64,000 nt of DNA from Zipacnadum sp036504235. GTDB taxonomy: Bacteria > Armatimonadota > Zipacnadia > Zipacnadales > Zipacnadaceae. The stretch's first letter is position 1. Each line of letters starts with the position of its first letter. The notes under the pieces were generated by a model. It was not told the origin of the DNA and made no database searches. It saw only the letters and a list, made by a program, of their open reading frames with translations. Below are positions 8,874-17,864 of this stretch, piece after piece. Position numbers and translations under genes: made by a program. The stretch lies in assembly GCA_036504235.1 (NCBI GenBank), contig DASXVN010000046.1, positions 1 through 64,000 of the forward strand, read 5' to 3'.

Positions 8874-9012
8874 GGAGGGGCCGAATAGGTGGATCGCGCC
8901 GCCGTTGGCGCGAGACGGAACCTATCCGGCCCCTCGGCGCGCTGAACCTCGCGGCTGGGCCGGATGCTTGCGGCGGTCGCTGCACGACCATCCTCGCATT
9001 CGGCCCCTCCGG
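8874..9012. repeat. Nested palindromes between the two dehydrogenase genes
   Basis: The outer arms GGAGGGGCCGAATAGGT (8874-8890) and ACCTATCCGGCCCCTC (about 8920-8935) enclose an inner hairpin, TCGCGCC/GGCGCGA. A second unit (about 8957-9012) has arms GGGCCGGATGC and GCATTCGGCCC. The logic is the same as in the 6189 pair: constant outer arms around unrelated inner stems. No gene is present in this gap. Confidence 0.75.
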
Positions 9013-9020
9013 GAGGCGTC

Positions 9021-9995
9021 TCAGATTCGACTCGCGTAAATTCTATCCACCAGTTCCATGGTCTTGATCGCGTCCGGGAAAGAGGTCTCCGGCTCCGTTC
9101 CGGCCTTGACGCAGTCAATAAAGTGGCGAGCCTGGTTCCAGAAACCGTAGTATTTGTAGTTCTGGTCGCTGCCGGCGAACTCCTTGGAGTCGATCGTCTC
9201 CACGAACAGCGCGCCGTCGCGGTTGATCTTCGCCTCGAAGTCCGGGTTCACGAAGGCCGAGATGCCGCGGGCGTGCATCTCGAACTGGTGCATGCGCCCA
9301 CCCGTGCGCCAGTTGCCCATGAGGATGCCGGTAGCGCCGTTCTCGAACTCCAGCAGGGCGTTGAAGGCCATGTCGTAGTTCTGCCCCAGGGTCTTGACCG
9401 AGCTGGCCAGCCGGTCTACCTCGCCGCCCAGGAAGCGCAGGGTATCCACCGCATGCACGCAGTCGCTGGTGAGAATGTCCACCGCGCCCCGGTAATACGG
9501 GTGCATTTCCTCGTCCATCCACTTGTAGAAGGTGGCCACGGCCTGGTGGATTGGCCCCCCGTGCGCAACCACCAGGTCGCGGCAGTGGCGCATCAGCGGG
9601 ATGTAGCGACGGTTGAAGCCGACCATGCCCTGGACGCCGTTCTTCTCCGCCCACTTGGCCAGCCAGATGATCTGGTGGGTGGTGATGCCGGGCGGTTTCT
9701 CCAGGAACAGGTGCAGCCCGGCCTCGAGGCAGTCCACGGCGATATCGTAGAGCTGGTTGGGGGGCATGAGGATATAGACGGCCTCCGGCTGCGTCTCCTC
9801 CAGCATCAGGCGATAGTCGGAGTACCGCTTCTCAATCGCGAACTTGTCGGCGGTGGCGTGGAGCTTTTCCTCTACGAGATCGCACAGCCCGACCATCTCC
9901 ACGTCCGGGAACTCCGCCAGGGAGGGATAGTGGACGTTGTTAGCCATATTGCCGGCGCCAATCAGGGCGACGCGGACGCGACGTTCAGCGGTCAT
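9021..9995 (-). CDS. Gfo/Idh/MocA family oxidoreductase (second member)
   Basis: Dehydrogenase of 324 residues with the N-terminal Rossmann fold (ALIGAGNMANNVHYP, about residues 10-24) and the EKPPG version of the family EKP motif near residue 100. The C-terminal domain carries the DCVHAVDTLR segment matching the usual catalytic Asp/His region. It is only distantly similar to its downstream neighbour, so this is a pair of different enzymes rather than a fresh duplication. The SD GAGGAG lies about 10 nt upstream of the ATG. The promoter is expected in 9996-10182, shared divergently with the next gene; no clear boxes are visible there. Confidence 0.92.
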   Translation of the reverse strand: MTAERRVRVALIGAGNMANNVHYPSLAEFPDVEMVGLCDLVEEKLHATADKFAIEKRYSDYRLMLEETQPEAVYILMPPNQLYDIAVDCLEAGLHLFLEKPPGITTHQIIWLAKWAEKNGVQGMVGFNRRYIPLMRHCRDLVVAHGGPIHQAVATFYKWMDEEMHPYYRGAVDILTSDCVHAVDTLRFLGGEVDRLASSVKTLGQNYDMAFNALLEFENGATGILMGNWRTGGRMHQFEMHARGISAFVNPDFEAKINRDGALFVETIDSKEFAGSDQNYKYYGFWNQARHFIDCVKAGTEPETSFPDAIKTMELVDRIYASRI

Positions 9996-10182
9996 CAGGT
10001 GAGTCTCCTCTCGTGAGTCGGGCGGGATATCAGGCGGCTATTCCCGTTCCCGCCCGGCGGTTCCTCCGCAGTCTACAAATATCCGGAATCAGCCCCAGGG
10101 CCTCCGCGTCTGAGCACTTGTAAGAGCGAAGTACGGGCTCGCTCGCAGGACTGAGCAGGGCAACAGCGGAGGTTCGAGCATC

Positions 10183-10866
10183 ATGAACAAGACCCTCATC
10201 AAAATAGTAGCCGGGGCCGCAGTCTGTCTGTCCGTGGCCGGAACGGTCTGGGCGCAGACCGCGGGCGGTCCCGCGCCGGGCACGACACCCGCGACGCCGG
10301 CCGCCGGGGCGGCTCATACCGGGGGCCGCGCGGCGCTTATGGCGCAACTCACTCCCGATCAGCAGCAGCAGGTCAAGGATAAGATCAAGGAACTCAAGGC
10401 GGCGGGCAAGACCCCGGCCGAGATTCACGCGGCGGTCGCCGAGATGCTTAAGGGCTGGGGCATCCAGGCCCCGGGGGCGGGCGGTGGCGCGGGGAAGGGC
10501 ATCATGGCACAGCTTACCCCCGACCAGCGGCAGCAAGTCGTGGCCAAGATTAAGGAACTGAAGGCCGCGGGCAAGACCCCGGAAGAGATTCACGCGGCGG
10601 TTGCCGAGATGCTGAAGGGCTGGGGGATTCAAGCCCCGGCGGCGGGCGGCCAGGGCGCCGCTTGGAAGGCAACGCTGGAGAAGCTCACCCCGGACCAGCG
10701 GCAGCAGGTCCAGGCCAAGCGCCAGGAACTGAAGGCCGCGGGCAAGACGCCGGCGGAGATTCATGCGGCCATTGCTGAGATGCTCAAGGGCTGGGGCGTA
10801 GAGTTGCCGGCCGCTCCGGCGGCGCCGGCGGCGACTCCGGCGGCCCCCGCCGCACCGAACGCCTAG
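10183..10866 (+). CDS. Exported protein with three helical repeats
   Basis: Small secreted or periplasmic protein (227 residues) with a signal peptide ending at about VWAQ (residue 25). Three near-identical repeats of about 39 residues begin at residues 56, 111 and 168, each starting LTPDQ and containing ELKAAGKTP and EMLKGWG. Each should form two amphipathic helices. Gly/Ala/Pro-rich linkers separate them, and an Ala-Pro tail ends the protein. The spacing (165 and 171 nt) shows tandem duplication in the gene. The LTPDQ pattern recalls Spy/CpxP-type periplasmic helical proteins, but identity with that family is not established. A good SD (GGAGG) precedes the ATG. Its transcript probably ends in the three hairpins immediately downstream. 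Confidence 0.82.
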   Translation: MNKTLIKIVAGAAVCLSVAGTVWAQTAGGPAPGTTPATPAAGAAHTGGRAALMAQLTPDQQQQVKDKIKELKAAGKTPAEIHAAVAEMLKGWGIQAPGAGGGAGKGIMAQLTPDQRQQVVAKIKELKAAGKTPEEIHAAVAEMLKGWGIQAPAAGGQGAAWKATLEKLTPDQRQQVQAKRQELKAAGKTPAEIHAAIAEMLKGWGVELPAAPAAPAATPAAPAAPNA

Positions 10867-10880
10867 ACAACACGCGGTTT

Positions 10881-11048
10881 GGGAGGGAAGATAGCCTACC
10901 TGGGCGGGTGACTTCTTTCTTCCCAAAACTTGAAAGGGAGAGTGGGGTGTCCGACCTGGGCAAGGCGCCTCACTCTCCCGATCATATAGCCAGAGTTTTG
11001 CGGATAGAGAGCGGGACACCCTACCTGGGCTGGGTGTCCCGCTTTCTC
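10881..11048 (+). other. Three consecutive hairpins with a shared ACCTGGGC loop
   Basis: Hairpin 1 (10881-10924) pairs GGGAGGGAAGA with TCTTTCTTCCC. Hairpin 2 (10936-10979) pairs GGGAGAGTG with CACTCTCCC. Hairpin 3 (11007-11048) pairs GCGGGACACCC with GGGTGTCCCGC. The stems differ, but every apical loop contains ACCTGGGC. No U-tract follows hairpin 3, so they are not plain intrinsic terminators. They may be a structured 3' UTR of the preceding gene, a small RNA or a palindromic repeat array. Confidence 0.65.
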
Positions 11049-11058
11049 CGTCTTCCCC

Positions 11059-11087
11059 GGTAGGACAGGCGTCTCTCCCGTCAGCGG
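11059..11087. repeat. Palindromic repeat, GACGGGCGTCTCGCCCGTC family
   Basis: GGTAGGACAGGCGTCTCTCCCGTCAGC is a variant of the family also found at 17823-17863 and 45029-45084. Confidence 0.65.
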
Positions 11088-11354
11088 CTTTTCCCCTCGT
11101 CGGCCCTTTGCCCATTGACGTCAATCCACACATATTTGTCAATATCCGCGTCCTCACCTAGCAGGTACTCGGGGAAAGGCCGCGAAAATAGTACGGTGTA
11201 CTGTAATGAAATGTGGTACCGGGGCGCGGTTGGGCGCCACGGGAGGGTGATGGTCTCGTGACCGCCTCATCCGCCTTCTACTGCCATTCCTCGGGGGAGC
11301 ACTGCCTGGGCGCGCCCGGGCGGGTGGCATTTGGACAACTTGACGACATTGGCT
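11088..11354 (+). promoter_or_regulatory. Structured leader upstream of the membrane-protein operon
   Basis: This gene-free stretch begins with the perfect palindrome ATTGACGTCAAT (11114-11125), a possible operator, and AT-richer DNA that could hold a promoter (for example TGTAAT at 11202-11207). It continues into GC-rich sequence with several stems, including GGTC-TCGT-GACC nested in GGGTGA/TCATCC, and a second palindrome around GGGCGCGCCC. The stretch leads directly into an intrinsic terminator at 11355. The order promoter, structured RNA, terminator, operon is typical of attenuators and riboswitches. I could not match it to a known class. Confidence 0.4.
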
Positions 11355-11392
11355 GAGCCGGACGCTGCCCTGCGTCCGGCTCTTTCGTTTTT
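11355..11392 (+). terminator. Strong intrinsic terminator, possible attenuator
   Basis: GAGCCGGACGC pairs perfectly with GCGTCCGGCTC around a six-base loop and is followed by TTTCGTTTTT. It lies 84 nt before the start codon of the next gene on the same strand, so it either ends the upstream transcript or attenuates the operon. Confidence 0.85.
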
Positions 11393-11475
11393 GGCCAAAA
11401 GGACGCACGCGTAGCAGACGGGATTCGCGTGGTAGATGGTCCTCGGTAAGCGCAGCAACCTGGGGAGGGACCCTC

Positions 11476-13092
11476 ATGCAGGCTATCTTGTCCGGTATTG
11501 CGGTGGTCGTGAGTCTTCTGGGTCTGGCGTACGCCAACTTCCATCCGCGCAGCCTCACGCGGCGCGACCGGTGGCGGGCGCTGGGCGCGCCCCCGGTGCA
11601 CGCGGTGGCGCTGGGCGGCGTGGTGGCCGTGGTGGCGCTGGTGGCGGCGACGATTTCCTCACACCGGCCCTGGGCGGAGGGGATGCAGCTTGGCTGGGGG
11701 CTGCTCCTGGGCGGGCTGCTGGCGCTGTACGCGCTCTATGAGGCGACCGGCGGGCCGGAGCGCGGTGATTGGGCGCCGCAGGCCGTCGGGGTGCTGGCCG
11801 CCGCGGCGCTGGGGCCGGCGGTGGTGCTGCTGCTCTTCCCCGGTTACCCCAACGAGGCGCTGATGGGCGTGGCGCTGGGGGCCGCGGGGATTTCCGCGCT
11901 GTTCGTGGCGGTGCTCCGGCCCTGGAGCCCGCCGAACGGGGACCCGCTGCCCGTGCATACGGCGGCGCTGGAGGTCTTTGCGCTGGCCACCGTGGCCTGC
12001 GCGGCGGCCAGCCGGCTGGCGGTGAGCCATTTCCCGCACGTTCAAGCAGGGGGCGGGTACTGGGCGCTGCCGCCGCTGCTGCTGGCGACGGAAGCGCTGG
12101 CGATCATCATGTTGGCGGGCAACTGGCGCCCGCGGGTGCGGAAGTGGCTGCTCCTCGCGGCGGGATTGGCCGGCGGCGCGGTCGGCGTGGTGCTGCTCGC
12201 GGTGCTCCGGGCCAAGCACCTGCTGCCGGACCTGTCGTGGGCGGTGGGCCTGGGCGGCCTGGTGGCCCTGAGCTTCGCGCTGGCGGCGCTGCTCTGGGAG
12301 GACCCCGCGGAGGGCGAGCCGGAGGCGCGACCGGTGGGGCTGGCCTTTGGCGCGGTGCTGCTGGCGCTGGTGGTGGCGACCGCGGCCTTCCGGGTGCAGC
12401 ATGGCTTCGGCCAGATGCTGGCGATTCTGACGGCGCTGCCGCTGCTCGGCGTGGCCTACCTGGGCAGCCGGCGGCCCCGCCCGGCGCCGGGGGCGACCCT
12501 GGCCTGGGGCGCCTTCACGGTGCTGCTGCTGCTGGCGCTGTACCGGCTGTTCCTCGAGTTGGTGCGGCACACCGCGCCGCTGGATTTCCAGGAGCACTAC
12601 GACCTGATCGGCGTGGTGCTGGGCGTGATGACGCTGTTCGGCCTGCTGGCGGTGCTGGATCGGGCGCGGCAGAGCGCGGGCGAGCGGAGGCCGCGACCGC
12701 TGGCGGATCTGGGGCGCGCCGTGGTCTGGGGGATCGCGCTGGCCCTGGCGCCGCTGGTGCTGATGACCGCCTGGGGGCCGCGCACCTGCGGGGCCTACCT
12801 GGCGGGGCTGGTGATCGCGGCAATTCTCTGGACGCTGCTGGTGGCCTGGACCGGCGGGGAGGAGCGCGGCCGGCTGCTGGTCGGCACTCCGGGGGTGTAC
12901 CTGGTCGCGGCCACGCTGGGGGCGACGCAACTGGGGCCGCTGGTGCAGAACTGGGAGCCGACGCGGACGATCAAGCTGTTGGTGGTGGGCGTGGTGCTGG
13001 CGGGCGTCCTCCTGTGGCTGCTGGCGGCGGCGCGCGCCGAGCGGCGACCGGGGGAGGCCGAGGGGGGCGAGTCCTATGCGCCGGAGAGTTAA
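11476..13092 (+). CDS. Polytopic membrane protein of unknown function
   Basis: The 538-residue protein has about fifteen predicted transmembrane helices with short charged loops and no recognisable catalytic or transporter motif. The translation begins directly with a membrane helix. The C-terminus ends in a basic then acidic tail (AERRPGEAEGGE). A strong SD (GGGAGGGA) precedes the ATG at 11476. The last 17 nt overlap the start of the alpha-2-macroglobulin gene, so the two are probably translationally coupled and may work together at the inner membrane. I do not recognise the family. Confidence 0.8.
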   Translation: MQAILSGIAVVVSLLGLAYANFHPRSLTRRDRWRALGAPPVHAVALGGVVAVVALVAATISSHRPWAEGMQLGWGLLLGGLLALYALYEATGGPERGDWAPQAVGVLAAAALGPAVVLLLFPGYPNEALMGVALGAAGISALFVAVLRPWSPPNGDPLPVHTAALEVFALATVACAAASRLAVSHFPHVQAGGGYWALPPLLLATEALAIIMLAGNWRPRVRKWLLLAAGLAGGAVGVVLLAVLRAKHLLPDLSWAVGLGGLVALSFALAALLWEDPAEGEPEARPVGLAFGAVLLALVVATAAFRVQHGFGQMLAILTALPLLGVAYLGSRRPRPAPGATLAWGAFTVLLLLALYRLFLELVRHTAPLDFQEHYDLIGVVLGVMTLFGLLAVLDRARQSAGERRPRPLADLGRAVVWGIALALAPLVLMTAWGPRTCGAYLAGLVIAAILWTLLVAWTGGEERGRLLVGTPGVYLVAATLGATQLGPLVQNWEPTRTIKLLVVGVVLAGVLLWLLAAARAERRPGEAEGGESYAPES

Positions 13093-16000
13093 GTACCTGG
13101 CGCTCGCGATCATGATCGGCGTGGCCGGGGAGCTGACGCTCTCCCTGCTCAGCGCCGAGCTACCCTACGGACAGGTGAGCGGCACGCTGCTGACCGCCGA
13201 GGCGGGGACGCCGCTGGCCGGGGTGCTCGTGCAGCTCAGTTCCGGCTCGGAGGAGTCCCGGAGCCGCGCGCGCTACTCCGCCGAGACCGACGACCAGGGC
13301 AAGTTCTCCTTCCACCACGTGCAAGCGGGGTCCTACCGCCTCGTGACCCACACCGAGGCGCACCGGCAGCCGCAGGAGCCGATTGAGGTGGCCGAGGGTC
13401 AGATGGTGGAGGCGGTCTACGAGCTGCAACCCACCGACCCCTTCCTCAAGCTGATGGAGCACGAGCGGGTCTTCACGACGCGCGAGGAGCCCTCCGTGCG
13501 TTGCCACGGTTTCGCCCCGACCAATGAGCTGCAGGTCAAGGTCTTCCAGGTCAATCCCCAGCTCTTCCTCCACGGTTTCTCGGCGTGGCTGGCGAGTAAC
13601 CAGAGCCGCCTCCACGGCGGCGACCTGAGCTCTCTGACCAGCCTCACGCAGGTATCCAGCCGGGCGGTGCCCATCGCCGGGCGCGACTCGGAGGGCGTCT
13701 TCCGGCAGCAGATTCCGCTGGGAACCCTGCGCGCCGGTGGCTACCTGGTCGCGGTGGAGACGGAGCAGGCGCGCGAGACGCTGCCGCTGACCGTGACCGA
13801 TCTGGGGCTGGTGGTCAAGGGCTCGCCGCGCGGGGTCCTGGCCTACGCGGTGGACCTGGCGACCGGCGCGCCCCTGGCCGGAGCGACCGTGGCGGCGGTG
13901 CGGGCCGACCAGACGGTCGGCCAAGGCGTGACGGGTGCCGGCGGCGTGGCGTGGCTGCCGATGCCGCCGCGGAAGAACGGGGATAGCAGCCTGGAGATCG
14001 TCGCCCGGTCCGGAGATTCGGCGGCGCTGGCCGATCTCTCCGGCGACTGGGCGACCGAGGGCGGCGCGCTGAAGGTCTACACCTACACCGACCGGCCGGT
14101 CTACCGACCGGGGCAGCGCGTATACTTCAAGTCGGTGCTGCGCGAGTTGCAGGGGGACAACTACGTGGTGCCCGCCAACCGCGCGGCCAAGGTGCAGGTG
14201 ACCGATGAGCGCGGGAACCTGGTCTACGCGGGCGCGGCGCAGAGCAATGCATACGGGTCGCTGCACGGGCAGTTCGACCTGTCCGCCGGGGCCCAGCCAG
14301 GGAGCTACCTGCTCCGGCTGGCGATCGGCGCCCAGCCCTATGAGGCCAACTTCTCGGTGGCCGAGTACCGCAAGCCGGAGTTTGAGGTCAGCGTAACGCC
14401 GACGAAGGAGCGGTTCGTGAGCGGCGAGCAGTTCACGGCGACTCTGACCGCGCTGTACTACTACGGCGCGCCGCTGGCGCACGCGCGGGTGTCGTACTCG
14501 CTCTCGCGGACGCCGCAGGGGGGCGGCTCGGAACAGGAGCAGTGGAACGACGACTTGGGCCGGACGCCGGATGATTCCGGTGATTATGGCGACTATGTCG
14601 CCCAGGGCGAGGGGCGCACCGACGCCCAGGGGCGGCTGACGGTGAGCCTGCCCACGCGCGGGGAGAAAGACAAGCCGGAGACGCAGGAGAGCGACTATCG
14701 CTACACGCTCCGGGCGACCGTGCAGGCCGAGGATCGGCAGGCGGAAGGCTCCGGCGAGGCGCTGGTGACGCAGGGGGACTTCCGGCTGGAGGCCGACCTG
14801 GCGCAGGAGCTAGCCGCGCCGGGGCAGCCGGTGGCGATCACCGTCCGCGCGATGGACTACCAGGGGCAGCCGGTGCCCGGGGTGCGCGGGGAGGCGATCC
14901 TGGAGGCGGTGAACTGGCAGGGGAACACGGAGGTTCCGCGCCGGGAGAGCGAGCAGTCCTGGACGGCCGCCAGTGGCCAAGCGGAGGCGCAACTGACCCC
15001 GCAACGCCCCGGCGACTACCGGATAGTCCTGCAGGCGCGCGACCGCAGCGGCCACACCATCCGCGCTACGCAGGACCTGTGGGTGATGTCCGAGCCGCAC
15101 GCGGACCTGGAGTACCCCTACCAGGACCTGGACATGCGCGCCGACCAGAAGGTCTATCAACCGGGCGCGGTGGCGCGGCTGGTGGTCAACACCAAGTACG
15201 CCCCGGCGACGGCGCTGCTGACCATCGAGAGCAACGGCATCCTCGAGCAGCGGCTGGTGAAGCTGGAGGGCAAATCAACCGTCGTGCCGGTGCAGTTGCG
15301 GCCCGAGTACCTGCCGGCGGTCTACGCGAAGCTCTGTTTCGTGCGGGACAAGCGCCTGGTCTCGGGCAGCGCCATGCTCAACATCTCCCGCGAGCAGAAG
15401 GCGCTGCGGGTGGCGATCGTGCCGGACAAGCCGGTCTACCAGCCGGGGGAGCAGGCGACCTACCGGGTGACCACGACCACGCCGGAGGGCCAACCGGCCC
15501 CGGCCGAGGTGTCGCTGGGGGTGGTGGACAAGGCCATTTACGCGATTGAGAGCGACCACACCGCCGACCCGCTGAAGTTCTTCTACCCCAAGCGCGACCT
15601 GGACGTGGAGACAGCGTTCTCCTTCCCGGACGTCTACATGAGCGGCGACGACAAGGGCGCGGGGGCGATTCCGACGCGGCGGTTCTTCGCCGATACGGCT
15701 TTCTGGGCGCCCACGGTGGTGACCGACGCGCAGGGGCAGGCGACGGTCAGCTTCCCGCTGCCCGACAACTTGACCACCTGGCGGACCACCTGCCGGGCGG
15801 CGACCTTGGACACCCGCGTGGGCCAGGCGACGGCCGAGACGCTGGTGCAAAAGCCCTTCCTGGTGCGCCTGGAAGCCCCCCGGTTCTTCACACAGGGCGA
15901 CGAGGTGGAGATCGGCGCGCTGGTCCACAACCTGACGACGGGGACGCTACGGGCGACGGTGGGGCTGCAGGGAGATAATCTGATGACCGCCGACGCCCGG

Positions 16001-17821
16001 CCCGCGACCCGGCGGCTGCGCGCGGGCGAGATTCAGCACGTCTCCTGGCGGGTGAGCCTCCCCACGGTCGGCCCCCGGCGGGTGCGCGTCTGGGCGCAGG
16101 CCGGGACCTACTCCGACGCGATGGAACTGACCGTGCCCACGCTGCCCCGCGGCCGGCTGCACCTCGACACCCGCGCCGGCTCCGCGCCCGGCCCGGCCAA
16201 CTTGCGCTTTGCGGCGCGCCAGGACCTCATCCCCGGCTCGCAGCGGCTCACGGTGCGGCTGTCGCCCTCGCTAATGGGCGCGATGCTGGGGGCGCTGGAC
16301 TACCTCGCGCAGTACCCCTATGGCTGCGTGGAGCAGACTATGTCCTCCTTCCTACCGGACGTTGTCCTCAGCCAAATGCTCAAGACCAACCACCTCGACA
16401 ACCCGGCGCTCAGCAAGAAGTTGCCGCCGATGGTGACCGCGGGGCTGCTCAAGCTCTACGGCTTCCAGCACGCGGACGGCGGATGGGGGTGGTGGGAGTA
16501 CGACAAGTCGGACCCGTGGATGACTGAGTACGTCCTCTTCGGCCTGGTGCAGGCGAAGCAGGCGGGCTTCCCGGTGACCAAGCAGGTGCTCCAGGACGGC
16601 TTCCAGGCGCTGGCGCAAATGGATAAGCAGCACCTGCTGGATGGCGAAGCGCAGGCTTTCGCGGCGTACGTCCTGGCGCTCGCGGGCAAGGCCGACGAGG
16701 CGAATCGCCTGGTGCAGCGGTTCGCGCCGGGCGCGCCGCCGCCTGCTATGCGGCCGGGTGCGCCGCTACCGCCCCGACCGATGAGCCCGGTTCCGCTGGG
16801 ACTGGCCCCGCGGCCCATGGTGCGGAGTGGGGCGCTGTCCCCCAGTGGCCGGGCCTTCCTATCGCTGGCCCTGGGGCGCTTGGGACGCGCGCCGGAGGGT
16901 AAGGCGCTAGCGGAAGCGTCGCTCGCGGCGTACACCGGAGGCGGGGCCACGGCGCTGCGCTCCAGCGATCCGGGCGTGCTGGAGAACGCCGCGCTGGCGC
17001 TGCTGGCGGGGTCTACTCTGACGCCGCAGGACCCGCGCTTAGCGTCGATGGTGCGCGGTTTGCTGGAGGCGCGGGAGGGGAACCACTGGATCTCCACGCG
17101 CGACACCGCCTTCCTGCTGTACGCGCTCAGCGCGTACCTGACGGCGGCGCACGAGCTGCAGCCGGACCTGGAGGTGCGGGTGACGGTCAACGGGCAGGCG
17201 GCGCTGCGGCGGCGCTTCACCGCGGCGGACGTCTTCCAGCCGGAGGTGGAGTTGGCCATCCCGCCCGAGCAAGTGGCGGCGGGCGCGGCGGTGGTGATCG
17301 AGACCACCGGGACCGGGCGGCTGTACTACACGGCCACCTGGGCGCAGGCGGTGGCGGCAGACCTCACCACCCCGGTGCGCAGCGGCAGCGGGCTGAAGGT
17401 GGAGCGCGAGTACCGCCTGGTGCGACCCACGCCGGGCAAGCCGGGGCAGAGCCGGCTCGCGCCGGGCAGCCCCCAGACGCGCTTCCGGCCCGGGGACCTG
17501 ATCGAGGTCTCGCTGACCGTGCGGTCGGCCCGGCGCTTGGAGCACGTGCTGATCGAGGACCCGCTCCCCGCAGGCTGCGAGCCGCAGGACCAGGGTCACG
17601 TGGACTTCTACGACTGGCACAACTGGTGGGCGCAGCAGATCACCCGCGACCAGCAGGTGGCCTTTGCCGCGGACCGGCTGGAGCCGGGCGTCAACCGCCT
17701 GAAGTACTACCTGCGCGCCCAAACGCCGGGGCGATACACGGCCCTGCCGCCGCAGGCCTACGACATGTACGATCCCCGCAACACCGGGGAGGGAGCCGCC
17801 CAGGAAGTGCGGGTGGAGTAG
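13076..17821 (+). CDS. Bacterial alpha-2-macroglobulin with thioester motif
   Basis: Very large exported protease inhibitor (1581 residues) thought to trap foreign proteases in the periplasm or at the cell surface. An N-terminal signal or anchor helix (about 7-27) is followed by a carboxypeptidase-regulatory-like Ig domain (about 31-125), several MG domains including the YRPGQRVYFKSVLRE segment, and the A2M core. The thioester-forming CVEQ motif is intact (C1084, E1086, Q1087). A Pro/Met-rich insert (about 1219-1257) interrupts the thioester domain, which is unusual. No lipobox is evident, unlike many bacterial homologues. Proteobacterial versions usually pair with PBP1C; here the partners are a membrane protein overlapping its 5' end and a VanW-type gene downstream. 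Confidence 0.93.
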   Translation: MRRRVKYLALAIMIGVAGELTLSLLSAELPYGQVSGTLLTAEAGTPLAGVLVQLSSGSEESRSRARYSAETDDQGKFSFHHVQAGSYRLVTHTEAHRQPQEPIEVAEGQMVEAVYELQPTDPFLKLMEHERVFTTREEPSVRCHGFAPTNELQVKVFQVNPQLFLHGFSAWLASNQSRLHGGDLSSLTSLTQVSSRAVPIAGRDSEGVFRQQIPLGTLRAGGYLVAVETEQARETLPLTVTDLGLVVKGSPRGVLAYAVDLATGAPLAGATVAAVRADQTVGQGVTGAGGVAWLPMPPRKNGDSSLEIVARSGDSAALADLSGDWATEGGALKVYTYTDRPVYRPGQRVYFKSVLRELQGDNYVVPANRAAKVQVTDERGNLVYAGAAQSNAYGSLHGQFDLSAGAQPGSYLLRLAIGAQPYEANFSVAEYRKPEFEVSVTPTKERFVSGEQFTATLTALYYYGAPLAHARVSYSLSRTPQGGGSEQEQWNDDLGRTPDDSGDYGDYVAQGEGRTDAQGRLTVSLPTRGEKDKPETQESDYRYTLRATVQAEDRQAEGSGEALVTQGDFRLEADLAQELAAPGQPVAITVRAMDYQGQPVPGVRGEAILEAVNWQGNTEVPRRESEQSWTAASGQAEAQLTPQRPGDYRIVLQARDRSGHTIRATQDLWVMSEPHADLEYPYQDLDMRADQKVYQPGAVARLVVNTKYAPATALLTIESNGILEQRLVKLEGKSTVVPVQLRPEYLPAVYAKLCFVRDKRLVSGSAMLNISREQKALRVAIVPDKPVYQPGEQATYRVTTTTPEGQPAPAEVSLGVVDKAIYAIESDHTADPLKFFYPKRDLDVETAFSFPDVYMSGDDKGAGAIPTRRFFADTAFWAPTVVTDAQGQATVSFPLPDNLTTWRTTCRAATLDTRVGQATAETLVQKPFLVRLEAPRFFTQGDEVEIGALVHNLTTGTLRATVGLQGDNLMTADARPATRRLRAGEIQHVSWRVSLPTVGPRRVRVWAQAGTYSDAMELTVPTLPRGRLHLDTRAGSAPGPANLRFAARQDLIPGSQRLTVRLSPSLMGAMLGALDYLAQYPYGCVEQTMSSFLPDVVLSQMLKTNHLDNPALSKKLPPMVTAGLLKLYGFQHADGGWGWWEYDKSDPWMTEYVLFGLVQAKQAGFPVTKQVLQDGFQALAQMDKQHLLDGEAQAFAAYVLALAGKADEANRLVQRFAPGAPPPAMRPGAPLPPRPMSPVPLGLAPRPMVRSGALSPSGRAFLSLALGRLGRAPEGKALAEASLAAYTGGGATALRSSDPGVLENAALALLAGSTLTPQDPRLASMVRGLLEAREGNHWISTRDTAFLLYALSAYLTAAHELQPDLEVRVTVNGQAALRRRFTAADVFQPEVELAIPPEQVAAGAAVVIETTGTGRLYYTATWAQAVAADLTTPVRSGSGLKVEREYRLVRPTPGKPGQSRLAPGSPQTRFRPGDLIEVSLTVRSARRLEHVLIEDPLPAGCEPQDQGHVDFYDWHNWWAQQITRDQQVAFAADRLEPGVNRLKYYLRAQTPGRYTALPPQAYDMYDPRNTGEGAAQEVRVE

Positions 17822-17822
17822 C

Positions 17823-17863
17823 GGTAGGACGGGCGTCTCGCCCGTCAGGGGGGTAGGACAGGC
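17823..17863. repeat. Palindromic repeat forming the leader of the VanW-type gene
   Basis: GGTAGGACGGGCGTCTCGCCCGTC followed by a partial second copy, GGTAGGACAGGCG, fills the whole 43-bp gap and ends at the next ATG. It belongs to the same family as the copies at 11059 and 45029. The AGGACAGGCG just before the ATG is the only SD candidate. Confidence 0.75.
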
Positions 17864-17864
17864 G

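Noticed and set aside
10881..11048. CRISPR array
   Set aside because: Three units share only an eight-base loop and have different stems; there is no constant repeat with uniform spacers and no cas gene.
11240..11330. ZTP riboswitch: pieces TCGTGAC, GGGGAGC and GCCTGGGC occur in the right order
   Set aside because: The P1 helix that should join the first two pieces does not form: GGTCTCG has no partner after GGGGAGC. Only short motif fragments agree.
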